Shown here one piece after another: positions 24,313 through 32,925 of a DNA stretch of 64,000 nt. This stretch comes from Actinoplanes italicus (lineage in GTDB: Bacteria; Actinomycetota; Actinomycetes; Mycobacteriales; Micromonosporaceae), in contig NZ_PVMZ01000007.1 in the NCBI RefSeq assembly GCF_003001815.1, positions 186,001 to 250,000 of the forward strand. Direction: 5' to 3'. Every line of letters starts with the position of its first letter. The first letter of the stretch is position 1. Below the pieces are notes generated by a model. The model saw nothing but the letters and a program-made list of their open reading frames with translations. It did not search any database and was not told where the DNA came from. The translations under genes were made by a program, and so were the position numbers.

Positions 24313-25716
24313 GTGCGTAATCGATACCTGGACACGCTTCGTGCCGCCGCGATCGTCCGGGTCGTCGTGTACCACCATTTCGGCTGGGCCTGGCTGTCCG
24401 TGGTGTTCCCGGCGATGGGCGTGATGTTCGCGGTCGCCGGGTCGCTGACGGCGGCCTCGCTGGACCGGCGCGCGGCCCGTCCGGTCGTCGTCTCCCGCCT
24501 GCGCAGGCTGCTCCCTCCGGTCTGGCTGCTCGGCCTGATGGCGGTGCCGGCGATGCTCGGGGCCGGGTGGGCCGCCGAGACCGACGGGCAGCACCCGTTC
24601 CGGCCGGCCGAACTCGGGTTCTGGCTGCTGCCGCTGGGCGACCCACCGGGCAGCGACGCGGCCGCCTTCGTCTGGGACGCGCTCTGGTACGTCCGCACCT
24701 ACCTGTGGCTCGTCCTGCTGTCGCCGCTGCTGTATCCGCTGTTCAAGAAGATCGGGTGGCCGCTGCTGGCGGTCCCGCTGCTCGGCATGGCGATGCTGGA
24801 GCACGGCGACTTCGGCATGCCCGCCCCGGTCGAGTCGGCGCTCTGGGACCTGACCACGTACGGGGCGTGCTGGCTGGCCGGGTTCGCGCACCGCGACGGC
24901 CGGTTGCGCCGGCTGCACCCCGCCCTGACCGTCCTGGCCGCGTGCGCGCTCGGCGGCCTGGGGTTGTACTGGCTGGTCCAGGGACACGCCGAGGTCGGCT
25001 GGGATCTCAACGAGGCGTCCGAGGCGCAGGCCGTCTACTCGCTCGCGGCGGTGCTGCTCCTGCTGCGCTGGGAGCCCGCCTCCGATCCCCTGGCCCGGCT
25101 GCGGCCGGTGGCGAACCTGGTGTCCGGGCTCAACTCCCGCGCCGTGACGATCTACCTGTGGCACGGGGTGGCGATCGCCGCGGTCTGGCCCGTGCTCGAA
25201 CGTACCGGCCTGGATGATCTCGGCCGTTTCGAGGACTTCGCGACCCTGGCGGTGACCGCCGCGCTGACAGCGGTGCTGGTGGCGATGTTCGGCTGGGCCG
25301 AGGACCTGGCCGCGGGCCGGCGACCACGGTTGTGGCCCGCGACGCCCGCGGCTCCGCCGTCGGCTCCGGCTCCGGCTTCGCCTTCGGCTCCGCCTTCGGC
25401 TTCGGCTTCGAGTTCGGCTTCGCCGAGGCACGCGGCTCCCCCGGCGCCTGCGCCACGTAGGGCGGAGCGGCTCCCGGCGGGCTGGCCGGAGACGCCGCGC
25501 GAGGCGCTGTCCGACCGGGAGGTCGCCACCCAGCGGATCACGCCGCACCGGCTCGCCCGGGACATGCCGGTGGCGGGAAGGCCCCCGGCGGCGGCCGGTG
25601 GCGGTGCGCCGCACACCGGGCCGCAGGGCGCTCCGTGGGCCGGATACGCCCCGCCCACCCAGCCCGGCGGGCATCCGCTGCCGCTGCGCTTCACCGGCCA
25701 CGACGACGCCACCTGA
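24313..25716 (+). CDS. Acyltransferase-3-like membrane protein with low-complexity cytoplasmic tail
   Basis: 467 aa from the GTG at 24313. Residues 1-335 form about ten transmembrane helices of the Acyl_transf_3/OafA kind, beginning RNRYLDTLRAAAIVRVVVYHHFGW, where the His-containing helix end matches the family motif region. FKKIGWPLLAVPLL and SRAVTIYLWHGVAI near 275 are also typical. Such enzymes O-acylate surface glycans or antibiotics. The tail (about 340-467) is Pro/Ala/Ser-rich and begins with a tract of hexanucleotide-like DNA repeats (25350-25425, GGCTTC and GGCTCC units). The tail suggests interaction or length variability; substrate unknown. Confidence 0.85.
   Translation: MRNRYLDTLRAAAIVRVVVYHHFGWAWLSVVFPAMGVMFAVAGSLTAASLDRRAARPVVVSRLRRLLPPVWLLGLMAVPAMLGAGWAAETDGQHPFRPAELGFWLLPLGDPPGSDAAAFVWDALWYVRTYLWLVLLSPLLYPLFKKIGWPLLAVPLLGMAMLEHGDFGMPAPVESALWDLTTYGACWLAGFAHRDGRLRRLHPALTVLAACALGGLGLYWLVQGHAEVGWDLNEASEAQAVYSLAAVLLLLRWEPASDPLARLRPVANLVSGLNSRAVTIYLWHGVAIAAVWPVLERTGLDDLGRFEDFATLAVTAALTAVLVAMFGWAEDLAAGRRPRLWPATPAAPPSAPAPASPSAPPSASASSSASPRHAAPPAPAPRRAERLPAGWPETPREALSDREVATQRITPHRLARDMPVAGRPPAAAGGGAPHTGPQGAPWAGYAPPTQPGGHPLPLRFTGHDDAT
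25350..25425 (+). repeat. GGCTCC/GGCTTC hexanucleotide tract inside the acyltransferase gene
   Basis: About twelve near-consecutive hexamers (GGCTCC, GGCTTC, CGCCTTC variants) encode Pro/Ala/Ser residues in the tail. Because the unit is six bases, slippage would change length by two residues without frameshift. Confidence 0.75.
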
Positions 25717-25836
25717 GCAGGCCGGTCCGGCGCGCGGAGGGCGGCCGCGCGCCGGGCCGGCCGACCGGCGTACACCGGAATGCCGTGAATGCCAGATAGC
25801 GAGCGAAGCTCACAAAACGGTGGTTAGCCTGAGGCA

Positions 25837-26334
25837 GTGGGGGGGCGGCCTGGCGGTGTTCTGGCTCCGGCGCTGGACGCCGGAGTCGTCGCGTTGGTGT
25901 TCCGCGCCGGTCCGTTCTACTGCGCTCTCCCTCTCGGCGAGGTCATCGAGACCATGCGCCCGCTGGAGACGCGGGCACTGGCCGGCACACCACCGTACGT
26001 CCGCGGCCTGACCATCCTGCGCGGCGCCCCGGCCCCCGTGATCGACATGCCGCGCCTGCTGACCGGCGTCGAGACGACCGTGGACCGGTACGTCGCGGTC
26101 CGTGCCGGACGCGGGCCGATCGTCTGCGCCACCGGCGAGGTCCTCGGCGTGCGGGAGGTCCACGTGGAACCGCCCGAGGGCCCGGCCGCCGTGCTGGCCG
26201 GGGTGTCGCGGACGCTGATCGCCGCCGTCGGCACGCTCGGCACCGAGCCGCTGCTGCTCCTGCACAGCATCGCCGCCGTGCCGGACGAGGTGTGGGAGGC
26301 AGCCGGTCAGACGCCACCGGAGAACCCGTCATGA
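25837..26334 (+). CDS. CheW-like coupling protein (first of two)
   Basis: 165 aa, GTG start. A CheW fold: VVALVFRAGPFYCALPLGEVIETMRPLE, PPYVRGLTILRGAPAPVIDMPRLL with the conserved Pro-Val-Ile-Asp strand, and a C-terminal LIAAVGTLGTEPLLLLH. It links receptor to CheA in the array. First gene of the chemosensory operon, whose stop overlaps the cheR start (ATGA). The position and pairing with a second CheW match WspB/WspD in Wsp-type systems. It lacks long extensions. The 120 bp upstream carry no clear consensus promoter. Confidence 0.88.
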   Translation: MGGRPGGVLAPALDAGVVALVFRAGPFYCALPLGEVIETMRPLETRALAGTPPYVRGLTILRGAPAPVIDMPRLLTGVETTVDRYVAVRAGRGPIVCATGEVLGVREVHVEPPEGPAAVLAGVSRTLIAAVGTLGTEPLLLLHSIAAVPDEVWEAAGQTPPENPS

Positions 26335-27701
26335 TCGGCGCGGCGTCCCTGACCCGCTTCCGGGAGCTGCTGCAGAGACGGCTCGGCTGGACGTTCGCCG
26401 ACCACGACCTCGGGCAGACCGCCGAGGTGCTGACCGCCCGGGCCAGGGCGCACGGGCTGAACGAGCGGGAGTATCTCGACCGGCTCGCCGGCCGCCGGTG
26501 GACCACCGAGACCGCCGAGCTGGCACAGGCGCTGAGCATCACCGAGACGTACTTCTTCCGGCACTCCGAACAGTTCCGGGTGCTGAACGAACGGGCGCTG
26601 CCCGAACTCCTGGAAGCGCGGGCCGGGCAGCGGGTGCTGCGGTTGCTCTCTGTCGGCTGCTCGTCCGGCGAGGAGGCGTACTCGCTGGCGATCGCGGCGG
26701 TCCGGGCCCGCCCCGGCCCGGACTGGATCGTGACGGTCACCGGCGTCGACGCCAACCGTGAGATGCTGCGCCGGGCCCGGACCGCGGCCTACTCGCCGTG
26801 GTCGCTGCGGGACACGCCGGAGGACGTACGCCGTCGCTGGTTCCGCCGGACCGCCGACGGCTTCCGGGTGGCCGACGAGATCGTGTCGGCGGTCCGGTTC
26901 GTCGAGCACAACGTCGCCACCGACGACCCGCAACTGTGGCATCCGGCCGGTTACGACGTCATCTTCTGCCGCAACCTGCTGATGTACCTGACCGAGGAGG
27001 TGCGAGCCGACCTGATCCGGCGGATGACCCGGGCGCTCGCCGACGGCGGATTCCTGTTCCTGGGACACACAGACTCGCTGGGCAGCCGGCCGGAAGGGCT
27101 CGAGCTGTGCCACTCCGACGGGACCGTCTACTACCGCCGGCAGGCTCCCGCCCGGACACCCGAACCCTCTCCGGCACCACGGCTGACCGTCGCGGCACCG
27201 GCCGCCGCCCCGAGGCGGCCGGCCGGAGCGGACCCGCTGCAGCGGGCGCTCGCCCTGATGCGCGAGGACCGCTTCGCCGACGCCCTGGACGCGATCGGCA
27301 CCCGTGACGTGCTGCCGCGCGGGGTGCTGCTGGCCCAGGTCGGCCGGATCGACGAGGCGCGCGACACCGCGCACCGGCTGCTGCACACCGGCGGGCCGCA
27401 GGCCGACGCGCACCACCTGCTCGGCGTCTGCCACGAGCTGGACTGCGCGGAGAAGGCGGTCGGGCAGTACCGGCTGGCCGCCTATCTGGATCCGCGGTTC
27501 GCGATGCCGCGGCTGCGGATGGGGCTGCTGGCCCGGCGGCGCGGCGACGATCGCGGCGCGGCCGAGCATCTGGAGGCCGCGACGGAACTGCTGACCACCG
27601 AGGACGAGGACCGGATCGTGCTGTTCGGCGGCGGTTTCGGGCGGCTCGCGCTGACCATGCTGTGCCGCACCGAACTGGACTCCTGCGGGGTACGGCGATG
27701 A
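26331..27701 (+). CDS. cheR: CheR methyltransferase with C-terminal TPR region (WspC-like)
   Basis: 456 aa. Transfers methyl groups from S-adenosylmethionine to glutamates of the MCP. N-terminal CheR_N helices, then the SAM-binding core LLSVGCSSGEEAYSLAI (106-122), VTGVDANREMLRRAR and the motif FCRNLLMYL. From about residue 300 onward are helical TPR-like repeats (DRFADALDAIG, QADAHHLLGVCHELD, RRGDDRGAAEHLEAATELL). CheR with a TPR tail is the WspC layout; the tail may replace the missing receptor pentapeptide tether. Overlaps both neighbours by four bases. Confidence 0.93.
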   Translation: MIGAASLTRFRELLQRRLGWTFADHDLGQTAEVLTARARAHGLNEREYLDRLAGRRWTTETAELAQALSITETYFFRHSEQFRVLNERALPELLEARAGQRVLRLLSVGCSSGEEAYSLAIAAVRARPGPDWIVTVTGVDANREMLRRARTAAYSPWSLRDTPEDVRRRWFRRTADGFRVADEIVSAVRFVEHNVATDDPQLWHPAGYDVIFCRNLLMYLTEEVRADLIRRMTRALADGGFLFLGHTDSLGSRPEGLELCHSDGTVYYRRQAPARTPEPSPAPRLTVAAPAAAPRRPAGADPLQRALALMREDRFADALDAIGTRDVLPRGVLLAQVGRIDEARDTAHRLLHTGGPQADAHHLLGVCHELDCAEKAVGQYRLAAYLDPRFAMPRLRMGLLARRRGDDRGAAEHLEAATELLTTEDEDRIVLFGGGFGRLALTMLCRTELDSCGVRR

Positions 27702-28237
27702 GCAGGGTCAGCGTGGCCGACCGGGTGGCCCGGCTGCGCGACGACTTCGACCGGTCGTTCGCCGACCCCGCCCGGGTCCTGGACGGCGAGATGGTGGAGC
27801 TGCTCGCGGTACGGGCCGGTGGCCGGCCGTACGCGATCCGCCTGGACCAGTGCTCCGGCCTGCACCCCGACCGGCCGGTGACCGCGCTGCCCACCACGGT
27901 CCGGGCGCTGATCGGCGTGGCCGGGTTCGCCGGCACCGTGGTCCCGGTGTACGACCTCGCCGGCCTGCTGGCCCACCCGGTGCCGCAGCGACCCCGCTGG
28001 CTGCTGCTCACCACCGGCGAACCGCCGCTGGCGCTCGCCTTCCACGAGCTGGACCGCCACCTGCGGGTGCCGGTCACCGACGTGATCGGCGGCTCGGCCG
28101 ACGGCGACCGGAAGGGCTGTCTGCGCGGGATGGTCCGGCTGCCGGACGGCGACCGGCCGATCGTGGACGTCACGGCCGCCCGTGCACTCGTACACCAGTT
28201 GGCCGGACACCGGCCCGTCCCCGAGGAGACCCGATGA
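27698..28237 (+). CDS. CheW-like coupling protein (second, WspD-like)
   Basis: 179 aa from the ATG at 27698. The first 35 residues are a helical extension (SRVSVADRVARLRDDFDRSFADPA), then a CheW fold: MVELLAVRAGGRPYAIRLDQCSGLHPDR, TTVRALIGVAGFAGTVVPVYDLAGLL with the conserved Pro-Val-Tyr-Asp-Leu strand, and a third beta section ending RPIVDVTAAR. The N-terminal extension and its place after cheR match WspD. Stop overlaps the MCP start (ATGATGA). Two coupling proteins imply a mixed array core. Confidence 0.87.
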   Translation: MSRVSVADRVARLRDDFDRSFADPARVLDGEMVELLAVRAGGRPYAIRLDQCSGLHPDRPVTALPTTVRALIGVAGFAGTVVPVYDLAGLLAHPVPQRPRWLLLTTGEPPLALAFHELDRHLRVPVTDVIGGSADGDRKGCLRGMVRLPDGDRPIVDVTAARALVHQLAGHRPVPEETR

Positions 28238-29703
28238 TGGCCGGACGCACGTACGGCGGGAAACTGGCGGTCGGTGTCGCCATCACCGTCCTGCTCACCC
28301 TGCTGACCATCGCGATCTCGGTGGCCGGTCTGGCCGTCGTGGTCTCCGCCAAGGACTCGGCCATCACGTCGGCGACCGAGGACCTGGCCGGCGCCGAGGA
28401 GCTGAGCCGGCTCATGGAGATGCGGATCGCCGATTACCGCAACTATCTGCTCGACGGCAGGCCGGAGAACTCCCGGCTGACCGAGGAACACCACCAGGAC
28501 TTCCGGCGCAAGCTCGATGAGCTGCAGCGCGGCATCTCCGACACCGCCTCCCAGGAGATGCTCACCAAGATCCGCGGCCTGAACGAACGGCATGCCGCCG
28601 CGAGCGCCGAGATGATGACCGAGCGAGCGGTCAACAACGACATCGTCGCGATCACCCGGATCAACGACACCAAGGTCGTCCCTGTCCGCACGCAGCTGCA
28701 GCAGGCCCTGGCCGAACTCATCGTGCGGGTCCGCAACGACGTCGACCGTGACCGGCAGGAGTCCTCGACCCGGGCCAATCAGGCCATCGGGCTGGTCATC
28801 GGGCTGGGGGTGCTGACCGCGATCAGCGCCGTCCTGGTCGCCCTGCGGCTGAGCCGGGACCTCAAGCGCGAGGTGGGCGCCGCGGTCGGTCACATCCAGA
28901 GTTCGTCGGCGCAGCTGGAGGCGGCCGCCGCGCAGCAGGTCAACGGCGGCCGCGACCAGGCCAGCGCGATGAGCGAGATCACCACCACGATCAGCGAGCT
29001 GCTGATCACGTCCCGGCAGATCGCCGAGAGCGCCCAGCGGGTGTCGAAGATCGCCGAGGAGACCGAGGCCGCGGCGCGGGCCGGGGACGCCACCATCGAC
29101 CAGACCCGCAGCTCGATCGGCACGATCCGCTCCCAGGTCGACCAGATCGTCCAGCACATGCTCGCGCTCGGCGAGAAGTCGCAGCAGATCGGCCAGGTCG
29201 TGGACCTGGTGTCGGAGCTGGCCGAGCAGACCAACATCCTGGCCATCAACGCCACCATCGAGGCCAGCGGTGCCGGCGAGTGGGGCCGGCGGTTCGCGGT
29301 GGTGGCCGAGGAGATCCGGAAACTCGCCGACCGTACGGCCGCCTCGGCCAAGGAGATCCGCACACTGATCGAGGACGTCCGGGGCGCCGTCAACACCACC
29401 GTGATGGCCACCGAGATCGGGGCGAAGGCGGTCGACGCCGGCGCGCGTAAGTTCGACGACGCCACCAACTCGTTCCGGGAGATCGCCCAGCTGGTCTCCA
29501 CCACCAACGACGCCACCCGGGAGATCGAGCTGTCCACCAAGCAGCAGACCACGGCGGTCGAGCAGGTCAACGTGGCCGCCTCGGACACGGCACGGGTGTC
29601 GCGGGAGACCGAGGCCAGCGCGGTGCAGACCAGGCAGACAGCCGCTCACCTCTCGACGCTCTCCAGTGACCTGCTGGAGATGGTCGGCACCGGGCGTCAC
29701 TGA
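28234..29703 (+). CDS. Methyl-accepting chemoreceptor of the operon
   Basis: 489 aa. TM1 about residues 9-38, an extracytoplasmic four-helix-bundle-like domain of about 140 residues, TM2 about 178-202, then signalling helices. No clear HAMP is seen: the TM2 end runs almost directly into the coiled coil (LKREVGAAVGHIQSSSAQLEAAAAQQ). The hairpin tip is NILAINATIEASGAGEWGR, with the usual ARAGE replaced by SGAGE, a variant also seen in Wsp-like receptors. Possible methylation Glu/Gln pairs flank it. No C-terminal CheR-tethering pentapeptide is present. It overlaps cheA by one base. The ligand is unknown; surface or envelope stress is plausible by analogy. Confidence 0.92.
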   Translation: MMAGRTYGGKLAVGVAITVLLTLLTIAISVAGLAVVVSAKDSAITSATEDLAGAEELSRLMEMRIADYRNYLLDGRPENSRLTEEHHQDFRRKLDELQRGISDTASQEMLTKIRGLNERHAAASAEMMTERAVNNDIVAITRINDTKVVPVRTQLQQALAELIVRVRNDVDRDRQESSTRANQAIGLVIGLGVLTAISAVLVALRLSRDLKREVGAAVGHIQSSSAQLEAAAAQQVNGGRDQASAMSEITTTISELLITSRQIAESAQRVSKIAEETEAAARAGDATIDQTRSSIGTIRSQVDQIVQHMLALGEKSQQIGQVVDLVSELAEQTNILAINATIEASGAGEWGRRFAVVAEEIRKLADRTAASAKEIRTLIEDVRGAVNTTVMATEIGAKAVDAGARKFDDATNSFREIAQLVSTTNDATREIELSTKQQTTAVEQVNVAASDTARVSRETEASAVQTRQTAAHLSTLSSDLLEMVGTGRH

Positions 29704-31778
29704 TGGCCGAAGGGGGCCGGGATCCGCTGCGCTATTTCCGGATCGAGGCGCGTGAGCTGATCGACCAGATCTCGGCCGGGGTGCTCGACCTGGACCAGCG
29801 GGCCGGACCGGAGCCGGTGGCCCGGCTGCTGCGGTTCGCGCACACGCTCAAGGGCGCGGCCCGGGTGGTGCGGCAGAAGGACATCGCCGACCGGGCGCAC
29901 GCGTTCGAGGAGGTCCTGGTCCCGCACCGCACCGACGAGGGGTCGCTGGCCGCCGAGGAGATGCGCGAGCTGCTGCGCCTCAACGACGAGATCGCGTCGT
30001 ACGTCTCCGCGCTGGAGAAGCCCGCCGAGCCGGAGAAGGCGGCGGCGCCACCCGACGTTCCGGCGCCCGAGAGCGATCCGGAACCGGCCGAGGCCGCCAC
30101 CCACCGGGCCTCCACCCGGGACCTGGACGAGCTGCTGGACGCGATCGGCGAGACCAACGCCCGGATGGCGCCGCTGCGCACCGGGTGCTCCACCGTCGAA
30201 CGTCTGCACCGGTCGGCGGTGAACCTCGCCGACCAGCTGCGTCTGGACCGGGCCGGCACCACGACGGCGGCGCGGGCCGCGGCCGAACGGCTCGCCGGGG
30301 AACTGGGCTCGGCCGGGCGCCGGTTCACCGACGCGGTCGACCAGATCGAACGGGAACTCGACGACGTCCGGGCCAAGGCCGAAGGGCTGCGGCTGGTGCC
30401 GGTCGGTTCGGTGTTCACCACGCTGCGCCGGGCGGTCCGGGACGCCGCCGACAGCGAGGGCAGAAGGGTCCGGTTCGTCTCCCGCGGTGCCGGGATCCGG
30501 ATGGGCGCGCACCTGCTCGGGCCGGTCAGCGGCGCTTTCCTGCACGTGGTGCGCAACGCGGTGGTGCACGGGATCGAGCCGGAGGACGTCCGGCTGGCCG
30601 CCGGTAAACCGGCCGAGGGGACGATCACCCTGGAGGTGGAACGGCGGGGACGGCATGCGGTGTTCCGCTGCGTCGACGACGGCCGCGGCTTCGATCTGGA
30701 GGCGCTGCGCAGCACCGCGCTGGCGCGGGGCCTGCTTCCGTCCGGTGGACGGCCGCCGGACACCGACGAGTTGCTGCGGCTCGTGCTCCAGGGCGGGATC
30801 AGCACGTCGCCGTCGGTCACCGAGGTCTCCGGGCGGGGCATCGGCATGGACGCGGTCCGCGAGGTCGCCGTCCAGCTGCAGGGTGAGGTCGCGGTCCGCA
30901 GCGAGCCCGGCCGGGGCGCCACGGTCGAGCTGGTCATCCCGCTGGCGCTACTGGCGATGACCGGGCTGATCGTCGAGGCCGGCGGCACCGTGGCGACCCT
31001 GCCGCTGGACGCGGTCCGCGCCTGTGTCCGGCTGAGTCCCGAGGAGGTCACGGCCGCCGCCGCCAGCGGCCGGCTGGTCCACGAGGACAGTGCCGCGCCC
31101 TTTCTGCCGCTGGCCGAGGCGCTCTACACGGGGTCGACCGTGCCGGACTCCCCCGGCATCGGCGCCGCGGTGGTGATCAACGGCGACAACGGGGTGTTCG
31201 CGATCGGTGTGGACCGGCTGGCCGGCACGTCGGCGCTGGTCGCCCGGCCGCTGCCGGACCTGGCCCCGGCAGCGCCGGTGATCGGCAGCGTCGCGGTCGA
31301 CGCGGACGGCAACCCTCGGCTGGTGCTGGACCCGCTGGGGCTGGCCGACGAGGTGCTGCGCAACCTGCGCGGCGGTGACCGGACGGCGGCCCCGGCGGTG
31401 GCCGAGCCGCTGCCCATCCTCGTCGTCGACGACTCGCTGACCACCCGGATGCTGGAACGCAGCATCCTCGAGTCGGCCGGTTACGAGGTGGACCTGGCCG
31501 CCTCCGGCGAGGAGGGGCTGGAGAGGGCGGCGGCCCGCTCGTACGGCCTGTTCCTCACCGACATCGACATGCCCGGCATCGACGGCTTCACCTTCGTCGA
31601 ACGGACCCGCGCCGACCCGAAGCTGGCGACTGTCCCGGCGATCCTGGTCAGCTCCCGGGCCAGCGCCGCCGACCGGGACCGCGGCCGGGCGGCCGGGGCC
31701 AGCGCCTACGTCGTCAAAGGCGAGTTCGACCAGGAGCAACTCCTCGAGCACATCAGGCGGCTGGTGGTTCGGACATGA
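29703..31778 (+). CDS. cheA: CheA histidine kinase fused to a receiver domain (WspE-like)
   Basis: 691 aa hybrid kinase. Domains: Hpt with phospho-accepting His47 in LLRFAHTLKGAARV; acidic/Pro linker (about 105-140); dimerisation helices; ATPase with N box HVVRNAVVHGIEP, G1 DDGRGFD and G2 GRGIGMD; CheW-like regulatory domain (TLPLDAVRACVRLSPEE...); and a C-terminal receiver (PILVVDDSLTTR, phospho-acceptor in FLTDIDMPGIDG, Lys in VVKGEFD). Kinase-receiver fusion is the WspE layout and probably serves as phosphate sink or internal relay, as no free CheY is in the operon. The stop overlaps the start of a 27-codon reading frame. Confidence 0.94.
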   Translation: MAEGGRDPLRYFRIEARELIDQISAGVLDLDQRAGPEPVARLLRFAHTLKGAARVVRQKDIADRAHAFEEVLVPHRTDEGSLAAEEMRELLRLNDEIASYVSALEKPAEPEKAAAPPDVPAPESDPEPAEAATHRASTRDLDELLDAIGETNARMAPLRTGCSTVERLHRSAVNLADQLRLDRAGTTTAARAAAERLAGELGSAGRRFTDAVDQIERELDDVRAKAEGLRLVPVGSVFTTLRRAVRDAADSEGRRVRFVSRGAGIRMGAHLLGPVSGAFLHVVRNAVVHGIEPEDVRLAAGKPAEGTITLEVERRGRHAVFRCVDDGRGFDLEALRSTALARGLLPSGGRPPDTDELLRLVLQGGISTSPSVTEVSGRGIGMDAVREVAVQLQGEVAVRSEPGRGATVELVIPLALLAMTGLIVEAGGTVATLPLDAVRACVRLSPEEVTAAAASGRLVHEDSAAPFLPLAEALYTGSTVPDSPGIGAAVVINGDNGVFAIGVDRLAGTSALVARPLPDLAPAAPVIGSVAVDADGNPRLVLDPLGLADEVLRNLRGGDRTAAPAVAEPLPILVVDDSLTTRMLERSILESAGYEVDLAASGEEGLERAAARSYGLFLTDIDMPGIDGFTFVERTRADPKLATVPAILVSSRASAADRDRGRAAGASAYVVKGEFDQEQLLEHIRRLVVRT

Positions 31779-31858
31779 CCGACTGCACCGAGCGGCAGCC
31801 ACCGCAACACGCCGCAGGCGAGGGCCGGCAGGGCACGGCCCAGGGGGCGCAGACATGA
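31775..31858 (+). CDS. 27-residue micro-ORF coupled between cheA and cheB
   Basis: The 76-bp gap between cheA and cheB is exactly filled by a small open frame. Its ATG at 31775 overlaps the cheA stop (ATGA) and its stop TGA at 31856-31858 overlaps the cheB ATG (again ATGA). The peptide begins MTDCTERQPPQHAAGEG and is polar, Gln/Gly-rich and hydrophilic with one Cys; it has no membrane segment. The double ATGA overlap copies the spacing used elsewhere in the operon and would let ribosomes re-initiate through to cheB. It could be a real peptide or just a coupling device. Not seen in Wsp operons I know of. Confidence 0.45.
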   Translation: MTDCTERQPPQHAAGEGRQGTAQGAQT

Positions 31859-32925
31859 CAAGGGTCTTGATCGTCGAGGACTCCGCGACCATGCGCCATC
31901 ACCTCCGGGAGGCGCTCACCGCGGATCCCCAGCTCCAGATCGTCGGCGAGGCGGCCGACGGGGAACGGGCCGTGCAGCTGGCCGGACGGCTGCGCCCCGA
32001 CGTGATCACGATGGACATGATGCTGCCCGGCATCAGCGGACTCGCCGCGACCGAACAGATCATGGCCGAGCACCCGACGCCGATCCTCGTGGTGTCGTCG
32101 GCCGACCGGGAGGAGCTGTTCAGCACGTACAACGCGCTGGCCGCGGGCGCGGTCGACGTGATGGAGAAGCCGCGCGGCGACGACTCGGACGCCGACTGGG
32201 CGGTGCGGCTGCGTACCTCGGTGCGCATGGTGGCCCGGATCCGGGTGATCACGCACCCGCGGGCCCGGCTGGACCGCCGGGTCACCGCTTCCCCGCCGCC
32301 GCCGGCGCCGCCTGTCCCGGTGCCGCTGCCCGCCACCGGCCGCCTGAACGTGGTCACGGTCGGCGCCTCCACCGGCGGACCGGCCGCGCTCACCGAGTTC
32401 CTTCGCGGCCTGCCGCCGAGTTTCCCGACCCCGGTGCTGGCGGTGCAGCACATCGCGGCCAGCGAACAGTTCGCGGTCGCCTTCTCCGACTGGCTGGGTG
32501 GGCAGACCGGCCGGGACGTGCGGTACGCCGTCGACGGCTCCCCGGTCGCGCGGGGCGCCGGGCGGATCCTGCTGGCGCCGCCGGACCGGCACCTGTTCGT
32601 CCGCGACGGGCTGCTCCGCCTCAGCGCCGGCCCGCCCCGCCACTCCTGCCGGCCGTCGGTGGACGTGCTGTTCGAGTCGGTGGCCGAGGAGTTCGGCCCG
32701 GCCGCCGCCGGCTGCCTGCTCACCGGGATGGGCCGTGACGGCGCGGCCGGGCTGCTGCAGATGCGCGACCGTGGTGCGGTCACGTTCGCCCAGGACGAGG
32801 GGAGCTGCACCGTCTACGGGATGCCGCGGGAGGCGGCCCTGCTCGGGGCCGCCGTGCACGTGCTGCCGCCCGGCCGGATGGCCGCCCGGGTCGCCGAGCT
32901 GCACACCGCGGCGGTGCGCCGATGA
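31855..32925 (+). CDS. cheB: CheB receptor methylesterase (WspF-like)
   Basis: 356 aa. Receiver domain at 1-120 with acidic pair ED at 8-9, phospho-acceptor Asp54 in ITMDMMLPG and Lys in VMEKP; Pro-rich linker (about 145-160); then methylesterase with catalytic Ser172 (GASTGGP), His199 (VQHI) and Asp295 (GMGRDG). It removes methyl groups from, and may deamidate, the receptor, counteracting CheR. Activation would be by phosphotransfer from CheA. Start overlaps the micro-ORF stop; its stop overlaps the next gene by four bases. In Wsp systems this protein (WspF) sets the signalling threshold. Confidence 0.95.
   Translation: MTRVLIVEDSATMRHHLREALTADPQLQIVGEAADGERAVQLAGRLRPDVITMDMMLPGISGLAATEQIMAEHPTPILVVSSADREELFSTYNALAAGAVDVMEKPRGDDSDADWAVRLRTSVRMVARIRVITHPRARLDRRVTASPPPPAPPVPVPLPATGRLNVVTVGASTGGPAALTEFLRGLPPSFPTPVLAVQHIAASEQFAVAFSDWLGGQTGRDVRYAVDGSPVARGAGRILLAPPDRHLFVRDGLLRLSAGPPRHSCRPSVDVLFESVAEEFGPAAAGCLLTGMGRDGAAGLLQMRDRGAVTFAQDEGSCTVYGMPREAALLGAAVHVLPPGRMAARVAELHTAAVRR

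Noticed and set aside
26959..29700. 913-residue minus-strand frame opposite CheR, CheW and MCP
   Set aside because: It is antisense to clearly recognisable chemosensory genes with overlapping starts and stops.
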